From: Phycisphaerae bacterium
GTDB lineage: Bacteria > Planctomycetota > Phycisphaerae > JAJVII01
Direction of reading: 5' to 3'
Length of the DNA stretch: 64,000 nucleotides
Assembly: GCA_022072085.1 (NCBI GenBank)
Contig: JAJVII010000045.1
Location: 1 to 64,000, forward strand
Below, piece by piece: positions 1-7,534 of this stretch. Made by a program: the position numbers and the translations under genes. The notes below the pieces were generated by a model. That model searched no databases. It saw only the letters and a list, made by a program, of their open reading frames with translations, and had not been told where the DNA came from. How positions within the stretch are numbered: the stretch's first letter is position 1; each line of letters opens with the position of its first letter.

Positions 1-6
1 GCGACC

Positions 7-1110
7 ATGAACCTGTTGCTGGCCGGTGGCGGCACCGGCGGACATCTGATGCCCGGGCTGGCGGTGGCCGACGCCCTGATGCGCCGCGACGGCGACGCCG
101 AGGTCTGGGTCTTCGGCACTCCCCGGCCCATCGACCGGCGCGTCGTGCCGGCGGCTGGGCTGGAACTGATCGCCCAACCCGTCCGGCCGTTCAGCACGCG
201 GCCGTGGCATTGGCCGGGGTTCTATCGTGCCTGGCGGGCGAGCTGCCGCATGGCCCGCGCGTTCATCGCCGACCATCGGCCGGACGTCGTGCTCGGCCTG
301 GGCGGCTACGCAGCCGGCCCCGCGGTCCGGACGGCGGCCCGGTTCGGGCTGCCCACCGCGATCCTCAACCCCGACGCCGTGCCCGGCCGGGCCAACCGCT
401 ACCTCGCGCGGATCGTCGATCGCGTCTTCTGCCAGTGGGGCGTGACGGTCGATCGCCTGCCGCACCCGTCGCGCTGCCGGGTCGTCGGCTGCCCGGTGCG
501 GGCGGACCTGGACCGGCTGGACCGCGCCGAGTGCCGCCGGCGGCTGAAGCTCGATTCCGATCGCCCGACGCTCCTGGTCACCGGCGCGAGCCTGGGCGCC
601 GGGACGGTGAACGCCGCGCTGCCGCTGGCGCTGGCCCGGCTGGCCGACCGCCTTGACCGCCCCTGGCAGGTGCTCCACCAGGCCGGCGAAGGCCGCACGG
701 CCGAGGTCGCCCCGCCGACAGGGCCCGCGGCCGGCAAGTTCGACTACCGTGTCGTGGACTTCATCGACAACTTGCCCGAAGCCATCGCGGCGGCCGACCT
801 GGTCGTCTGCCGCGCGGGCGCCTCGACGCTGGCTGAGCTGACCGCGATCGGCCGGGCGTCGATCCTCCTGCCGTACCCCTATCACGCCGACGACCACCAG
901 AGCCACAACGGGCGTGTGCTGGTCGATGGCGGAGCGGCCGTCATGGTCAAGGACCTCCGCGACGCGTCGGCCAACGCGGTCCAGCTCATCGAGCCGCTGA
1001 CGGCGCTGCTGACCGACACGGCCGCCCGCGACCGGATGGCCGCCAAGGCCCGCGCGATGGGTCATCCGATGGCCGCCGACGAGGTCGTGGACGAGCTGCT
1101 GCGGTTGTGA
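7..1110 (+). CDS. murG: MurG, lipid II-forming N-acetylglucosaminyltransferase
   Basis: Transfers GlcNAc from UDP-GlcNAc to undecaprenyl-pyrophosphoryl-MurNAc-pentapeptide on the cytoplasmic face of the inner membrane, making lipid II for peptidoglycan. The 367-residue product has the family length and begins with the diagnostic glycine-rich loop GGGTGGHLMPGLAVA (residues 7-21). A second glycine-rich stretch (TGASLGAG) and the acceptor/donor-site segment CRAGASTLAEL follow in the C-terminal GT-B domain. The ATG lies six bases into the window, so any upstream mur/fts partner is outside view. Its presence implies a peptidoglycan wall. No cell-division gene follows; a 363-bp gap separates it from the next gene. 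Confidence 0.95.
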   Translation: MNLLLAGGGTGGHLMPGLAVADALMRRDGDAEVWVFGTPRPIDRRVVPAAGLELIAQPVRPFSTRPWHWPGFYRAWRASCRMARAFIADHRPDVVLGLGGYAAGPAVRTAARFGLPTAILNPDAVPGRANRYLARIVDRVFCQWGVTVDRLPHPSRCRVVGCPVRADLDRLDRAECRRRLKLDSDRPTLLVTGASLGAGTVNAALPLALARLADRLDRPWQVLHQAGEGRTAEVAPPTGPAAGKFDYRVVDFIDNLPEAIAAADLVVCRAGASTLAELTAIGRASILLPYPYHADDHQSHNGRVLVDGGAAVMVKDLRDASANAVQLIEPLTALLTDTAARDRMAAKARAMGHPMAADEVVDELLRL

Positions 1111-1473
1111 GCCCCGCGCACCATCTGCGTTCTAAGCCCCCTCCGTTTGCGCAGGATCGACGAGGCCGATCTGATCGACCCCGAGTCGAGGCGACCCGGC
1201 CGGATGCGTCAGATCGCGTTGGCCGGCGTATCTTGTAACACGTTGCCGCCCAACGGCTTGTAATACAGGCAAATACAGGCCAATGCAGGCCGTTGCAGAG
1301 TGCGCCGCCTCCTGGACCGAGGGGGGAGGACCGTCCGGCGCTGACGCGAAGCCGGCGTCGGCGGTCCGGGGACCGCGGGCGCTCGGCCGACTCGGCGGCG
1401 TGGAATTCCGTTTTCCGGTCCGGCCGGTCGCGGTAAGATAGCGCCGTTCGATTTCCATTCTTCGGGGGCCGGG
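1111..1473. other. Intergenic region after murG with a 10-bp tandem repeat
   Basis: No convincing gene is present in these 363 bases. At 1261-1290 the unit (t/a/c)AATxCAGGC is repeated three times head to tail at exactly 10-bp spacing, with a fourth degenerate copy to 1300. A possible promoter for the downstream operon lies at 1411-1439. A long minus-strand reading frame across the region has no family resemblance and is treated as a high-GC shadow. Confidence 0.6.
1411..1439 (+). promoter_or_regulatory. Candidate sigma70-type promoter for the kinase/ESCRT-like operon
   Basis: A TTTTCC hexamer (1411-1416) and a TAAGAT hexamer (1434-1439) are separated by 17 bases, placed 35 bases ahead of the first gene of the operon. 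The -35 match is weak and high-GC promoters are hard to call, so this is only a candidate. Confidence 0.3.
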
Positions 1474-1875
1474 ATGTTCAGGGCGTTCGGCAAAGTCGTG
1501 GCCGAGAAACTCGTCGGCGTCATCGCGCTGGTGCTGGCCGTCGTGATGCTTTACCTGGTCTGGCAGAACCGCCAGCACCTGCCGACCGTGGGAATGTTCG
1601 TCGCCCGCTGCGTCCTGTGGCTGGTGTTCGCGACGCTGCTGCCCTGGATCACGTTTTTCATGGTGGCACTGGTTCACCGGGCCGAGTCCAACGGACCGGC
1701 GGCGGCGCTGCTGATCGTCTGGGCGCTGCTGGATGCGCTGCTGGCGTGGTGGCTGATCATGAACGGCTCGATCGAGCCGATGGGGCTGGTGGTGGTGGCG
1801 TTGGCCTTTTGCCTGGGCGGACTTTATAATCTGATAGCGGCTAACCAGATCGCCGCTCGGCTGCAACGCCGGTAG
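1474..1875 (+). CDS. Four-helix integral membrane protein, unknown
   Basis: I do not recognise this 133-residue protein. It has four hydrophobic helices at about residues 13-30, 42-66, 75-95 and 102-122, with a positively charged cytoplasmic N-terminus and a short basic C-terminus (AARLQRR). A ribosome site (cgggggccggg) precedes the ATG. It ends 37 bases before the preferred start of the downstream kinase, on the same strand, so it is probably the first gene of the kinase/ESCRT-like/AAA run. By inference it could be a membrane anchor or partner for that system; nothing in the sequence shows this directly. Confidence 0.7.
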   Translation: MFRAFGKVVAEKLVGVIALVLAVVMLYLVWQNRQHLPTVGMFVARCVLWLVFATLLPWITFFMVALVHRAESNGPAAALLIVWALLDALLAWWLIMNGSIEPMGLVVVALAFCLGGLYNLIAANQIAARLQRR

Positions 1876-1912
1876 GTTAGTGTCGAAGTTCGCGCACCCA
1901 GCCGAGGGGACC

Positions 1913-2980
1913 ATGCAGCAGCCCAGGCCCGGCGACCGAGTCAGCGAATACCTCCTGATCGAGCCGATCGGAGTCGGGACGTTCGGCAGCGTTTTCAGAG
2001 CCCGCCACCACGTCTGGCCCGACCAGCTCGTCGCGATCAAGTTCCCCACCGACCCCGGATGCCTGCGGGCCCTTCAGCGCGAAGGCGCGTTCATGCACCG
2101 CGTCGCTCACGCGTCGGTGGTCAAGCCGCTGGGCTTCGATCCGTACGCCGACCCGCCTTACCTGGTCACTGAATACGTTGGCGGGGGCGACCTGCGCAAG
2201 CTGCTGGCCGACGGGCCGGCGACGATTGACCGGGCCGTGAGCATTATCTCCGACGCCCTGGCGGGCCTGTCGGCCGCCCATGCCGCCGGCGTGCTGCACC
2301 TGGACCTCAAGCCCTCCAACATCCTGCTGACCGAATCCGGCGAGGCCAAGCTGACCGACTTCGGACTCGGCCGAGCGCTCAAGCTCGACGATCGGTCGCT
2401 GATCCAGTCGCTGAGCCTGTCCGGCGACGCCGCGTCGATCACCGGCACACTGGACTACATGGCCCCCGAGCAGCGGCAGGGCCGCGAGGTCGACGCCCGC
2501 GCCGACCTCTACAGCATCGGCGTGGTGCTGTTCGAACTGCTGACCGGCGAGCGTCCGGCGGGCGGCGAGCGGCCCAGCGACCTGCGGGCCGAGGTCCCGT
2601 CCTGGCTGGACCGCGTCTTCGGGCTCTGCTATACCCGCGTGCAGTGGCGCTACGAGTCGGCCGACCAGATGCTCGACGACCTGCGGGCCGCCGGACGCCG
2701 GGGCGCTCCGCCGCCGCTGCCGGCGGTGCGTCCGCAACCGGTCGCCGACTTGCACGTCATGGCCCGGGCCGCCCGGCCCGCCGCCAGCGTGGCCGGGGCA
2801 CTCGAGATGGCGGCGGCGGTGCGGCGATGTCCGACGTGCAGCGGTCCCATCCGCCCCGAGGACCAGTTCTGCATCCACTGCGGGATGCAGTTGACCGAGA
2901 CCGTCCGCCGCTGCACCCATTGCGGCGGATTTCCCCAGCCGCAGGATCGCTTCTGCGTTTCCTGTGGCGCGGCCCTTTGA
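1913..2980 (+). CDS. Ser/Thr protein kinase with C-terminal double zinc ribbon
   Basis: Hanks-type kinase, 355 residues from the ATG at 1913, which has a ribosome site (gagggg) and is preferred over an in-frame GTG at 1880. Kinase motifs are in order: glycine loop GVGTFGSV (20-27), invariant Lys43 (AIK), catalytic loop HLDLKPSN (129-136), DFG (149-151) and APE (184-186). The usual HRD arginine is leucine (HLD), which suggests activation-loop phosphorylation is not read in the standard way. After a proline/alanine linker come two CxxC...CxxC zinc ribbons at 306-323 and 334-351. There is no transmembrane helix, so it is cytoplasmic. It ends 14 bases before the first ESCRT-like gene and probably regulates that system by phosphorylation or through its ribbons (inference). 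Confidence 0.9.
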   Translation: MQQPRPGDRVSEYLLIEPIGVGTFGSVFRARHHVWPDQLVAIKFPTDPGCLRALQREGAFMHRVAHASVVKPLGFDPYADPPYLVTEYVGGGDLRKLLADGPATIDRAVSIISDALAGLSAAHAAGVLHLDLKPSNILLTESGEAKLTDFGLGRALKLDDRSLIQSLSLSGDAASITGTLDYMAPEQRQGREVDARADLYSIGVVLFELLTGERPAGGERPSDLRAEVPSWLDRVFGLCYTRVQWRYESADQMLDDLRAAGRRGAPPPLPAVRPQPVADLHVMARAARPAASVAGALEMAAAVRRCPTCSGPIRPEDQFCIHCGMQLTETVRRCTHCGGFPQPQDRFCVSCGAAL

Positions 2981-2994
2981 CGCAGCGCGAGAAC

Positions 2995-4446
2995 ATGCTC
3001 CTGGATTCGCTGAGAACGCTGAACGACGCCGCCGAGACCTTCCTCAACGGCGTGCGCCGACGGATCGAGGAGCATGCCGGCGGCGTGTTCGGCGGGCACG
3101 TCGCGACCGTCACTCGCACAGACCAGTCGCCGCGATTCAAGGAGCGGCTGGCTAACGCTGGCGTATTCGATCACGACCTGCTCATGCGGGCGCCGGCCAA
3201 CCCGATGCTGCGATGCGACATGTCGCTGCGCGTGCTGGGGGTGGCCGGCCGACGGCGCGGTCGGCTGGCGGCGGTCGTCGCCCTGGATGGCCAGGAATTG
3301 ATCCGCCAGAGCCGGGCCCAGCGCGACGGCGACGACCCCGGGCCCTGGGCCCGGCTGTCGGGCGAAGGGCTGGCTGAGGCGCTTCGGTCGTTCCGCGATC
3401 CGCCGCGGCGGGCCTTCGTCGGCGTATGCAGCCCCAGCGGGTTCAGCGACGAGGCCATCGAGCGGGCCCACCTGCTGGCGGCGCCGCTGGTCGAGCGCGG
3501 CGGCGGCATGGTGCTGGTCAGCCCGCGGCCGGGCGGCGGGTGGCGGCTGCATCTGCTCGAGCACGACCGCCAGCCGTGGCATTTTCTCTTTGATCCCGAG
3601 CCCGAGGATGACAAGATAAGGCGCATCCACGCCGCCGTCGCCGACGCCCGGCTGGACGTGACGGCTGGGGGGCTGGTCGACGTTGAACTGGCCCGCGAAC
3701 TGGACGTGGAGGTTGGCCTGGTCCGCGCGGCGTTTGCGACCGAGGCCGGTCGAAATCCGCTGCTCCAGGTCCAGCGCGTCGAGGCCAATTTCGTGCTGGT
3801 CGGGCTGCCGGCCCTGGCATTCTCTGTCCCGGCAAGGAGCCATTCCATGTTTGACCGACTGCGAAGCCTGTTCGGCCTCCAGGGCTCGGAGCAGCGCAAG
3901 ATCGAGACGCTGGCGAGCCGACAGGCCGATCTGACCGCACGCCGCAAGCTCCTCTACGACCATGTCGACGGGCTGATCGCGCAGGAGGCCGAGTTGAAGC
4001 AGCGCGGCGTGGCCGCCGACTCTGACGCGTCGCGCCGGCGGATCGCCGGCGAGTTGGCCCAGGTGCGGCGGCGGATCGAGCAGGGCAACACGCTGCTGGG
4101 CCTGTTCAACCGCCAGATCGACGTGCTGAGCACGCACATCCACAACCTGACGCTCGTGTCGCAGGGCCGCAAGATCGACCTGCCGGACGTCGAGGCGATG
4201 ACCGCCGACGCCGTGCGGGCCGAGGAACTGCTGGAACGCGTCAAGGCCGACGCCGACTCCGTCGAGTCGCTCAGCGAGTCGGCGTCCGTGCCGATGGCCA
4301 GCAGGATGGAAGACGCGATCATGGCGGAGCTCAAGGGCGAAGCCGCCGCGGCCCAGGCCCCGGGCGAGCCCTCGGCCCAGCCGGAAAAGGCGTCGCCCGA
4401 GCAGCCGCAGAAACGCAAGGACCGCGATCGGCCGATGGCCGAGTGA
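2995..4446 (+). CDS. ESCRT-III-like protein with N-terminal domain and winged-helix-like segment
   Basis: 483 residues from the ATG at 2995, 14 bases after the kinase; the frame stays open further upstream but only as a shadow of the kinase. Residues 1-219 form a mixed domain I do not recognise. Residues about 220-272 have a helix-turn-helix then beta-wing pattern (LARELDVEVGLVRAAFA, then LLQVQRVEANFVLVG). From Met285 the protein becomes a helical module: MFDRLRSLFG, a basic helical hairpin (about 298-392), an acidic helix with Snf7-like spacing (LPDVEAMTADAVRAEELL), a short terminal helix (SRMEDAIMAELKG), then a disordered charged tail. A winged helix followed by a Snf7 core is the order seen in eukaryotic CHMP7. 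Family assignment is by pattern and needs profile or structure support. Confidence 0.7.
   Translation: MLLDSLRTLNDAAETFLNGVRRRIEEHAGGVFGGHVATVTRTDQSPRFKERLANAGVFDHDLLMRAPANPMLRCDMSLRVLGVAGRRRGRLAAVVALDGQELIRQSRAQRDGDDPGPWARLSGEGLAEALRSFRDPPRRAFVGVCSPSGFSDEAIERAHLLAAPLVERGGGMVLVSPRPGGGWRLHLLEHDRQPWHFLFDPEPEDDKIRRIHAAVADARLDVTAGGLVDVELARELDVEVGLVRAAFATEAGRNPLLQVQRVEANFVLVGLPALAFSVPARSHSMFDRLRSLFGLQGSEQRKIETLASRQADLTARRKLLYDHVDGLIAQEAELKQRGVAADSDASRRRIAGELAQVRRRIEQGNTLLGLFNRQIDVLSTHIHNLTLVSQGRKIDLPDVEAMTADAVRAEELLERVKADADSVESLSESASVPMASRMEDAIMAELKGEAAAAQAPGEPSAQPEKASPEQPQKRKDRDRPMAE
3834..3839 (+). promoter_or_regulatory. Internal ribosome binding site for a free ESCRT-like module
   Basis: AAGGAG sits 7 bases before an in-frame ATG at 3847 inside the preceding gene. 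Starting there gives a 199-residue protein, the same size as the next two ESCRT-like proteins (202 and 203). No stop separates the upstream part, so both a fused and a free form may be made. Confidence 0.55.
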
Positions 4447-4458
4447 GAGGGAGCCGAC

Positions 4459-5067
4459 ATGGGACTTCTCGAACTGATCACCGGCAGGAAAAAGGGTCTG
4501 ATGAGCATGACCCGCGCCGAGCTGCGGCAGCAGGAACTGCTGCTGGGCAAGCAGCGCGACGGGCTCATGAAGAAGATCGAGGACCTCGCAGCCGCCAAGC
4601 GGGAGATATTCGGCCGTGGCGCCAAGACCAAATCGCCCGAGGTCCGCCGGGCCCTGGCGATGGAGTTCGAGGCCCGCACGCAGGAGCAGGTTCTCTACGG
4701 CCGACAGCTCAACATCCGCAGCAAGGAGTTGCTGACGGTGACGCGCGTGCGGCTGGCCCGTGAGAACCGCGACCAGGCGCAGAAGCTGGGCATGGGCCGA
4801 ATCGCCGAGACCGACATGGTGCGGCTAGCGGCGATGATCGAGGACGACGCGGTCAGCGCGGAGGTTTACGGCCAGCGGCTGGACGAGTTGCTGGCTGGGG
4901 CGGCCGAGGCCGACAAGGCCGCGATGGGCGAGCCGACCGACGCGGCCGCGACGTTGATGCACGTCTGGGACCGCATGGACCGCGGCGTGCTGGCCGACGA
5001 GCAGGCGTTCGACGAAGCCGACGAAAAGATTCGCTCCCGCGCCCGCGGCCCGCTGGCGGAAGAGTGA
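4459..5067 (+). CDS. ESCRT-III-like helical protein, second subunit
   Basis: 202 residues, soluble and almost entirely helical. It starts with an amphipathic segment MGLLELITGRKK, like the membrane-inserting N-terminus of ESCRT-III subunits. A basic helical hairpin follows (about 18-50 and 58-108), then an acidic second half with a Vps2/Snf7-like helix (MVRLAAMIEDDAVSAEVYGQRL, 120-141) and a final acidic helix. The change from basic core to acidic tail is the charge layout of ESCRT-III proteins, whose tail folds back to autoinhibit. It lies 12 bases after the first ESCRT-like gene with a good ribosome site (gagaggga). Generic coiled coil or a PspA-like protein are alternatives. Confidence 0.65.
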   Translation: MGLLELITGRKKGLMSMTRAELRQQELLLGKQRDGLMKKIEDLAAAKREIFGRGAKTKSPEVRRALAMEFEARTQEQVLYGRQLNIRSKELLTVTRVRLARENRDQAQKLGMGRIAETDMVRLAAMIEDDAVSAEVYGQRLDELLAGAAEADKAAMGEPTDAAATLMHVWDRMDRGVLADEQAFDEADEKIRSRARGPLAEE

Positions 5068-5069
5068 AC

Positions 5070-5533
5070 GGCCACAGATGGACACAGATGAGCACAGATG
5101 CGGAAGGGGAGAGATGGGGGAAGAAAGAGACTTTCCGCATGCGGATGTGACTGCGCTGATACTTGGGGCGGCCTTCGAAGTTCACAACGTGCTGGGGCCG
5201 GGGTTTCTGGAGTCGGTCTATGAGACGGCCCTTGCTCACGAGTTGAGTCAGCGCGGCATTGCGTTTCAACGCCAGGTGCGGCTTCAGGTGAGGTACAAGA
5301 GTATTGCGGCGGGAGATTTTGTTGCGGACATCGTTGCGGCCGGCTGCGTCGTCATTGAGATTAAGGCTGCGGCCGGTAACCACGCGGAGCATGAAGCGCA
5401 GCTTCTGAACTATCTAAAGGCGACGGGCGTGAAGGTTGGCTTGTTGTTGAATTTCGGCGACGCGAGACTTCGTTACAAGCGAATGGTTTTCTAAGTCTCT
5501 TCTCATCCGTGTCATCTGTGTGCATCTGTGGCC
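5070..5533. mobile_element. Inverted-repeat cassette carrying a GxxExxY gene
   Basis: The segment is bounded by near-perfect inverted repeats: left arm 5070-5100 begins ggccacagatg and right arm 5504-5533 ends catctgtggcc. Each arm is itself a head-to-tail run of 10-11 base CACAGATG units. Inside is a single gene of visibly lower G+C. The cassette begins two bases after the stop of the second ESCRT-like gene and ends 21 bases before the start of the third, separating genes that otherwise follow each other closely. No transposase is encoded, so any movement would need help in trans. Confidence 0.7.
5114..5494 (+). CDS. GxxExxY family protein
   Basis: A 126-residue protein of the GxxExxY family, matching the usual family length from the ATG at 5114, which has a ribosome site (ggaagggga). 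An in-frame ATG at 5078 lies inside the terminal repeat and is less likely. The signature GPGFLESVYETAL is at residues 32-44. The D-(x)n-E-x-K core typical of a PD-(D/E)xK nuclease fold is visible as FVADIVAAG...VVIEIKA, and the C-terminal RYKRMVF is characteristic. The biological role of the family is not established. Codon use is less G+C-biased than its neighbours, consistent with recent arrival together with the flanking repeats. Confidence 0.9.
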   Translation: MGEERDFPHADVTALILGAAFEVHNVLGPGFLESVYETALAHELSQRGIAFQRQVRLQVRYKSIAAGDFVADIVAAGCVVIEIKAAAGNHAEHEAQLLNYLKATGVKVGLLLNFGDARLRYKRMVF

Positions 5534-5554
5534 ATTCTCCGGAGCCCGCGAATC

Positions 5555-6166
5555 ATGGCACTGTTCAAGAGCAAAGACGAGCGGAAGATGGAGCGGGAGG
5601 TGCGGATCCGCCAGGGGATCCGGCAGATCGAGAAGGCCATCCGCCAGCAGGCGAAGTTCTCCGACGAGTTCATCGCCAACGCCCAGCGGGCCAGGCGGGT
5701 CGGCGACTCGGGGCAATACCAGTTCATCCGCAACGCCCTCAAGAAGACCGCGACGGTCAAGAAGATGCTCGAGCGGCAGCTCCTGGCCATCAAGAACGCC
5801 CTGCTCATCAAGCAGCAGGCCGAGGCCAACGAGTTGTTCGCCCGCTCGATGGGCGAGATGAGCCGGGAGATCAGCCGCATTTTCGGCGCGACCGACCTGG
5901 TCAAGACGCAGGCCCAGTGGGAGAAGGCCATCGCCCAGGCCCAGACGATGGAAGAGCGGATGTCGATCTTCCTGGACAGCATCGAGGACCTGGCTGCCGC
6001 CGACGCCGAATCCAGCCAGCAGGTCGTCAGCGACGAAGAGATCGACCGCATGATCGAGGCCGACGTGCTGGCGTCTGAGAAGAAGGAACTGGACGAACTG
6101 CGGAGCCTGACCGACGAGATCGAGTCCGAACTGGGCCGGGGCGAATCGACGGGCAAGGAGAAGTAG
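5555..6166 (+). CDS. ESCRT-III-like (Vps2/CHMP2-type) helical protein, third subunit
   Basis: 203 residues from the ATG at 5555, just outside the inverted-repeat cassette; an upstream GTG lies inside the repeat. The layout is the most Vps2-like of the three: short N-terminus MALFKSKDERK, basic helical hairpin at 12-50 and 53-105 (ending EMSREISRIF), then a helix pair WEKAIAQAQTMEERMSIFLDSIEDL (122-146), an acidic linker, and DEEIDRMIEADV (160-171). This order parallels the region of CHMP2 that runs from its 'MMEFERQ' helix to 'VLDELG'. The C-terminal helix ELDELRSLTDEIESEL (178-193) is a candidate MIT-interacting motif. The gene is followed within 7 bases by a small membrane-protein gene and then the MIT-AAA ATPase. 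Confidence 0.7.
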   Translation: MALFKSKDERKMEREVRIRQGIRQIEKAIRQQAKFSDEFIANAQRARRVGDSGQYQFIRNALKKTATVKKMLERQLLAIKNALLIKQQAEANELFARSMGEMSREISRIFGATDLVKTQAQWEKAIAQAQTMEERMSIFLDSIEDLAAADAESSQQVVSDEEIDRMIEADVLASEKKELDELRSLTDEIESELGRGESTGKEK

Positions 6167-6173
6167 GCTGGCC

Positions 6174-6383
6174 ATGATCGGTTTCGTCTTCACCGCCATC
6201 GCCTCCGCGTTTCTCATCTTCTACGGCCTGTGCCTGGCGGCCGGCTGGCCGGTGAACGTCGTAAAAGGCATCGGCCTGCTGGAGCGCCGCTCGCGCGGGC
6301 TGCGCGTGACGATCGGCGTGCTGATGATGGCCGCCGGCGTGCTGGTCCTGGTCATCGAGGCGAAAGGCGTCATCGGCTCATGA
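6174..6383 (+). CDS. Small two-helix membrane protein, unknown
   Basis: Not recognised. The 69-residue protein has a hydrophobic helix at about residues 2-24, a basic loop (LERRSRGLR, 36-44) and a second helix at about 46-64. Its stop overlaps the start of the AAA ATPase gene (ATGA), which implies translational coupling and roughly matched synthesis. By position it could anchor or recruit the AAA ATPase or the ESCRT-like filaments at the membrane; this is inference from context only. Confidence 0.7.
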   Translation: MIGFVFTAIASAFLIFYGLCLAAGWPVNVVKGIGLLERRSRGLRVTIGVLMMAAGVLVLVIEAKGVIGS

Positions 6384-7534
6384 CGGTTTCCTTCGACACC
6401 TTCGAGCACTTCAAGGAGCGCGGGCTGGCGTCGCGGCGGCGCGGCGACTACCGGGCCGCCCGGGTCTACCTGCTCCAGGCCGCCAAGGCGATGACCGAGT
6501 TGGCCGAGTCCGTCGCCGGCGAACTGCGGGCCGAGCGGCGACGCACCGCCGCGCGGCTGCTGGAACTGGCCCGCGACTGCGAGCGGATGGGCGAGCGGGA
6601 CGTCCCGGCGGCCGGTCGTCGCGGCGGGCAGGCCGGCTCGCGTGCGCCGGTGGACGCCCGCGGGGAGGATTCGGAAGCGACGCCGGAGGACTGGGTCCTG
6701 CGCGAGCGGCCGACGGTCTCGTTCGACGACGTGGCCGGGCTGGACGAGGCCAAGGCCGAGATTCGCATGAAGATGATCTACCCGGTCGCCCAGCCGGCGC
6801 TGGCGGAGCGCTTCGGCGTCCGCGCGGGCGGCGGGCTGCTGCTCTACGGCCCGCCGGGCTGCGGCAAGACGATGATCGCCCGGGCGGTGGCAGGCGAACT
6901 GGAGGCGACGTTCTTTGCCGTCTCGCCGGCGCAGATTCTGAGCAAGTGGGTCGGGCAGGCCGAGCAGAACGTGCAGAGGCTTTTCGCCGTCGCCCGGGCC
7001 GAGCCGGCGGCCGTCATCTTCATCGACGAGATCGAGGCCCTCGTGCCGCGCCGCGCCGAGTCGGCTGCGGGCGGGTCGGCGGTCATGAGCCGCGTCGTGC
7101 CGCAGATTCTGACCGAGATGGAGGGCGTCGGCGGGCGGTCGCCCAATCCGCTGCTGTTCCTGGCGGCGACCAACGAGCCGGCGGCGATGGACCCTGCGGT
7201 CCTGCGGCCCGGGCGGTTCGACGAGAAGGTCTACATCCCGCTGCCGGATGCGCCGGCGCGGTATCGCATGCTGGAGCTGTTCCTGGCCCCGCGTCCGCTG
7301 GCCGACGACGTGGACCTTGGGGCCCTGTGCGACCGGCTGGAGGGGTTCAGCGGGGCCGACATCCGCCGCGTCTGCGAGCGGGCCGCGACGATCCCGTTCC
7401 TGGAGGCCGTGAACGGCCAGGCCGAGCGGACGATCGCGTGGGCCGACATCGAGCAGGTGCTGTCGGCCAGCCGCCCGTCGGTGACGCCGGCGATGCTGGC
7501 CCGCTACGATCGGTTCGCCGCCCGGGGGGAGTGA
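6380..7534 (+). CDS. MIT-domain AAA ATPase, Vps4/CdvC-like
   Basis: 384 residues from the ATG overlapping the upstream stop. Residues 4-73 form a three-helix segment (FEHFKERGLASRRRGDYRAARVYLLQAAKAM...RLLELARDCERM, quoted in part) with the spacing of an MIT domain. After a linker the AAA core begins (FDDVAGLDEAK, 115-125). It has Walker A GPPGCGKT (157-164), pore loop SKWVGQ (188-193), Walker B IFIDEIEAL (213-221), ATN (263-265) and arginine fingers in RPGRFD (276-281). YIPLPD (285-290) and the tail RPSVTPAMLARYDRF (365-379) are typical of Vps4, katanin and CdvC. There is no transmembrane helix, protease domain or Vps4-style beta insertion. Vps4 enzymes extract ESCRT-III subunits from filaments through the pore; the three neighbouring genes are the natural substrates. 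Confidence 0.85.
   Translation: MTVSFDTFEHFKERGLASRRRGDYRAARVYLLQAAKAMTELAESVAGELRAERRRTAARLLELARDCERMGERDVPAAGRRGGQAGSRAPVDARGEDSEATPEDWVLRERPTVSFDDVAGLDEAKAEIRMKMIYPVAQPALAERFGVRAGGGLLLYGPPGCGKTMIARAVAGELEATFFAVSPAQILSKWVGQAEQNVQRLFAVARAEPAAVIFIDEIEALVPRRAESAAGGSAVMSRVVPQILTEMEGVGGRSPNPLLFLAATNEPAAMDPAVLRPGRFDEKVYIPLPDAPARYRMLELFLAPRPLADDVDLGALCDRLEGFSGADIRRVCERAATIPFLEAVNGQAERTIAWADIEQVLSASRPSVTPAMLARYDRFAARGE

Noticed and set aside
1132-2049. Minus-strand open frame across the murG-kinase gap
   Set aside because: Compositionally biased, overlaps two real genes and has no family resemblance.
2644-2994. Upstream extension of the first ESCRT-like reading frame
   Set aside because: It overlaps the kinase C-terminus in another frame; the ATG at 2995 after the kinase stop is the sensible start.
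6380-7534. FtsH or proteasomal AAA identity for the ATPase
   Set aside because: No transmembrane helix, no HExxH protease domain and no HbYX-type end; the tail is Vps4/CdvC-like.
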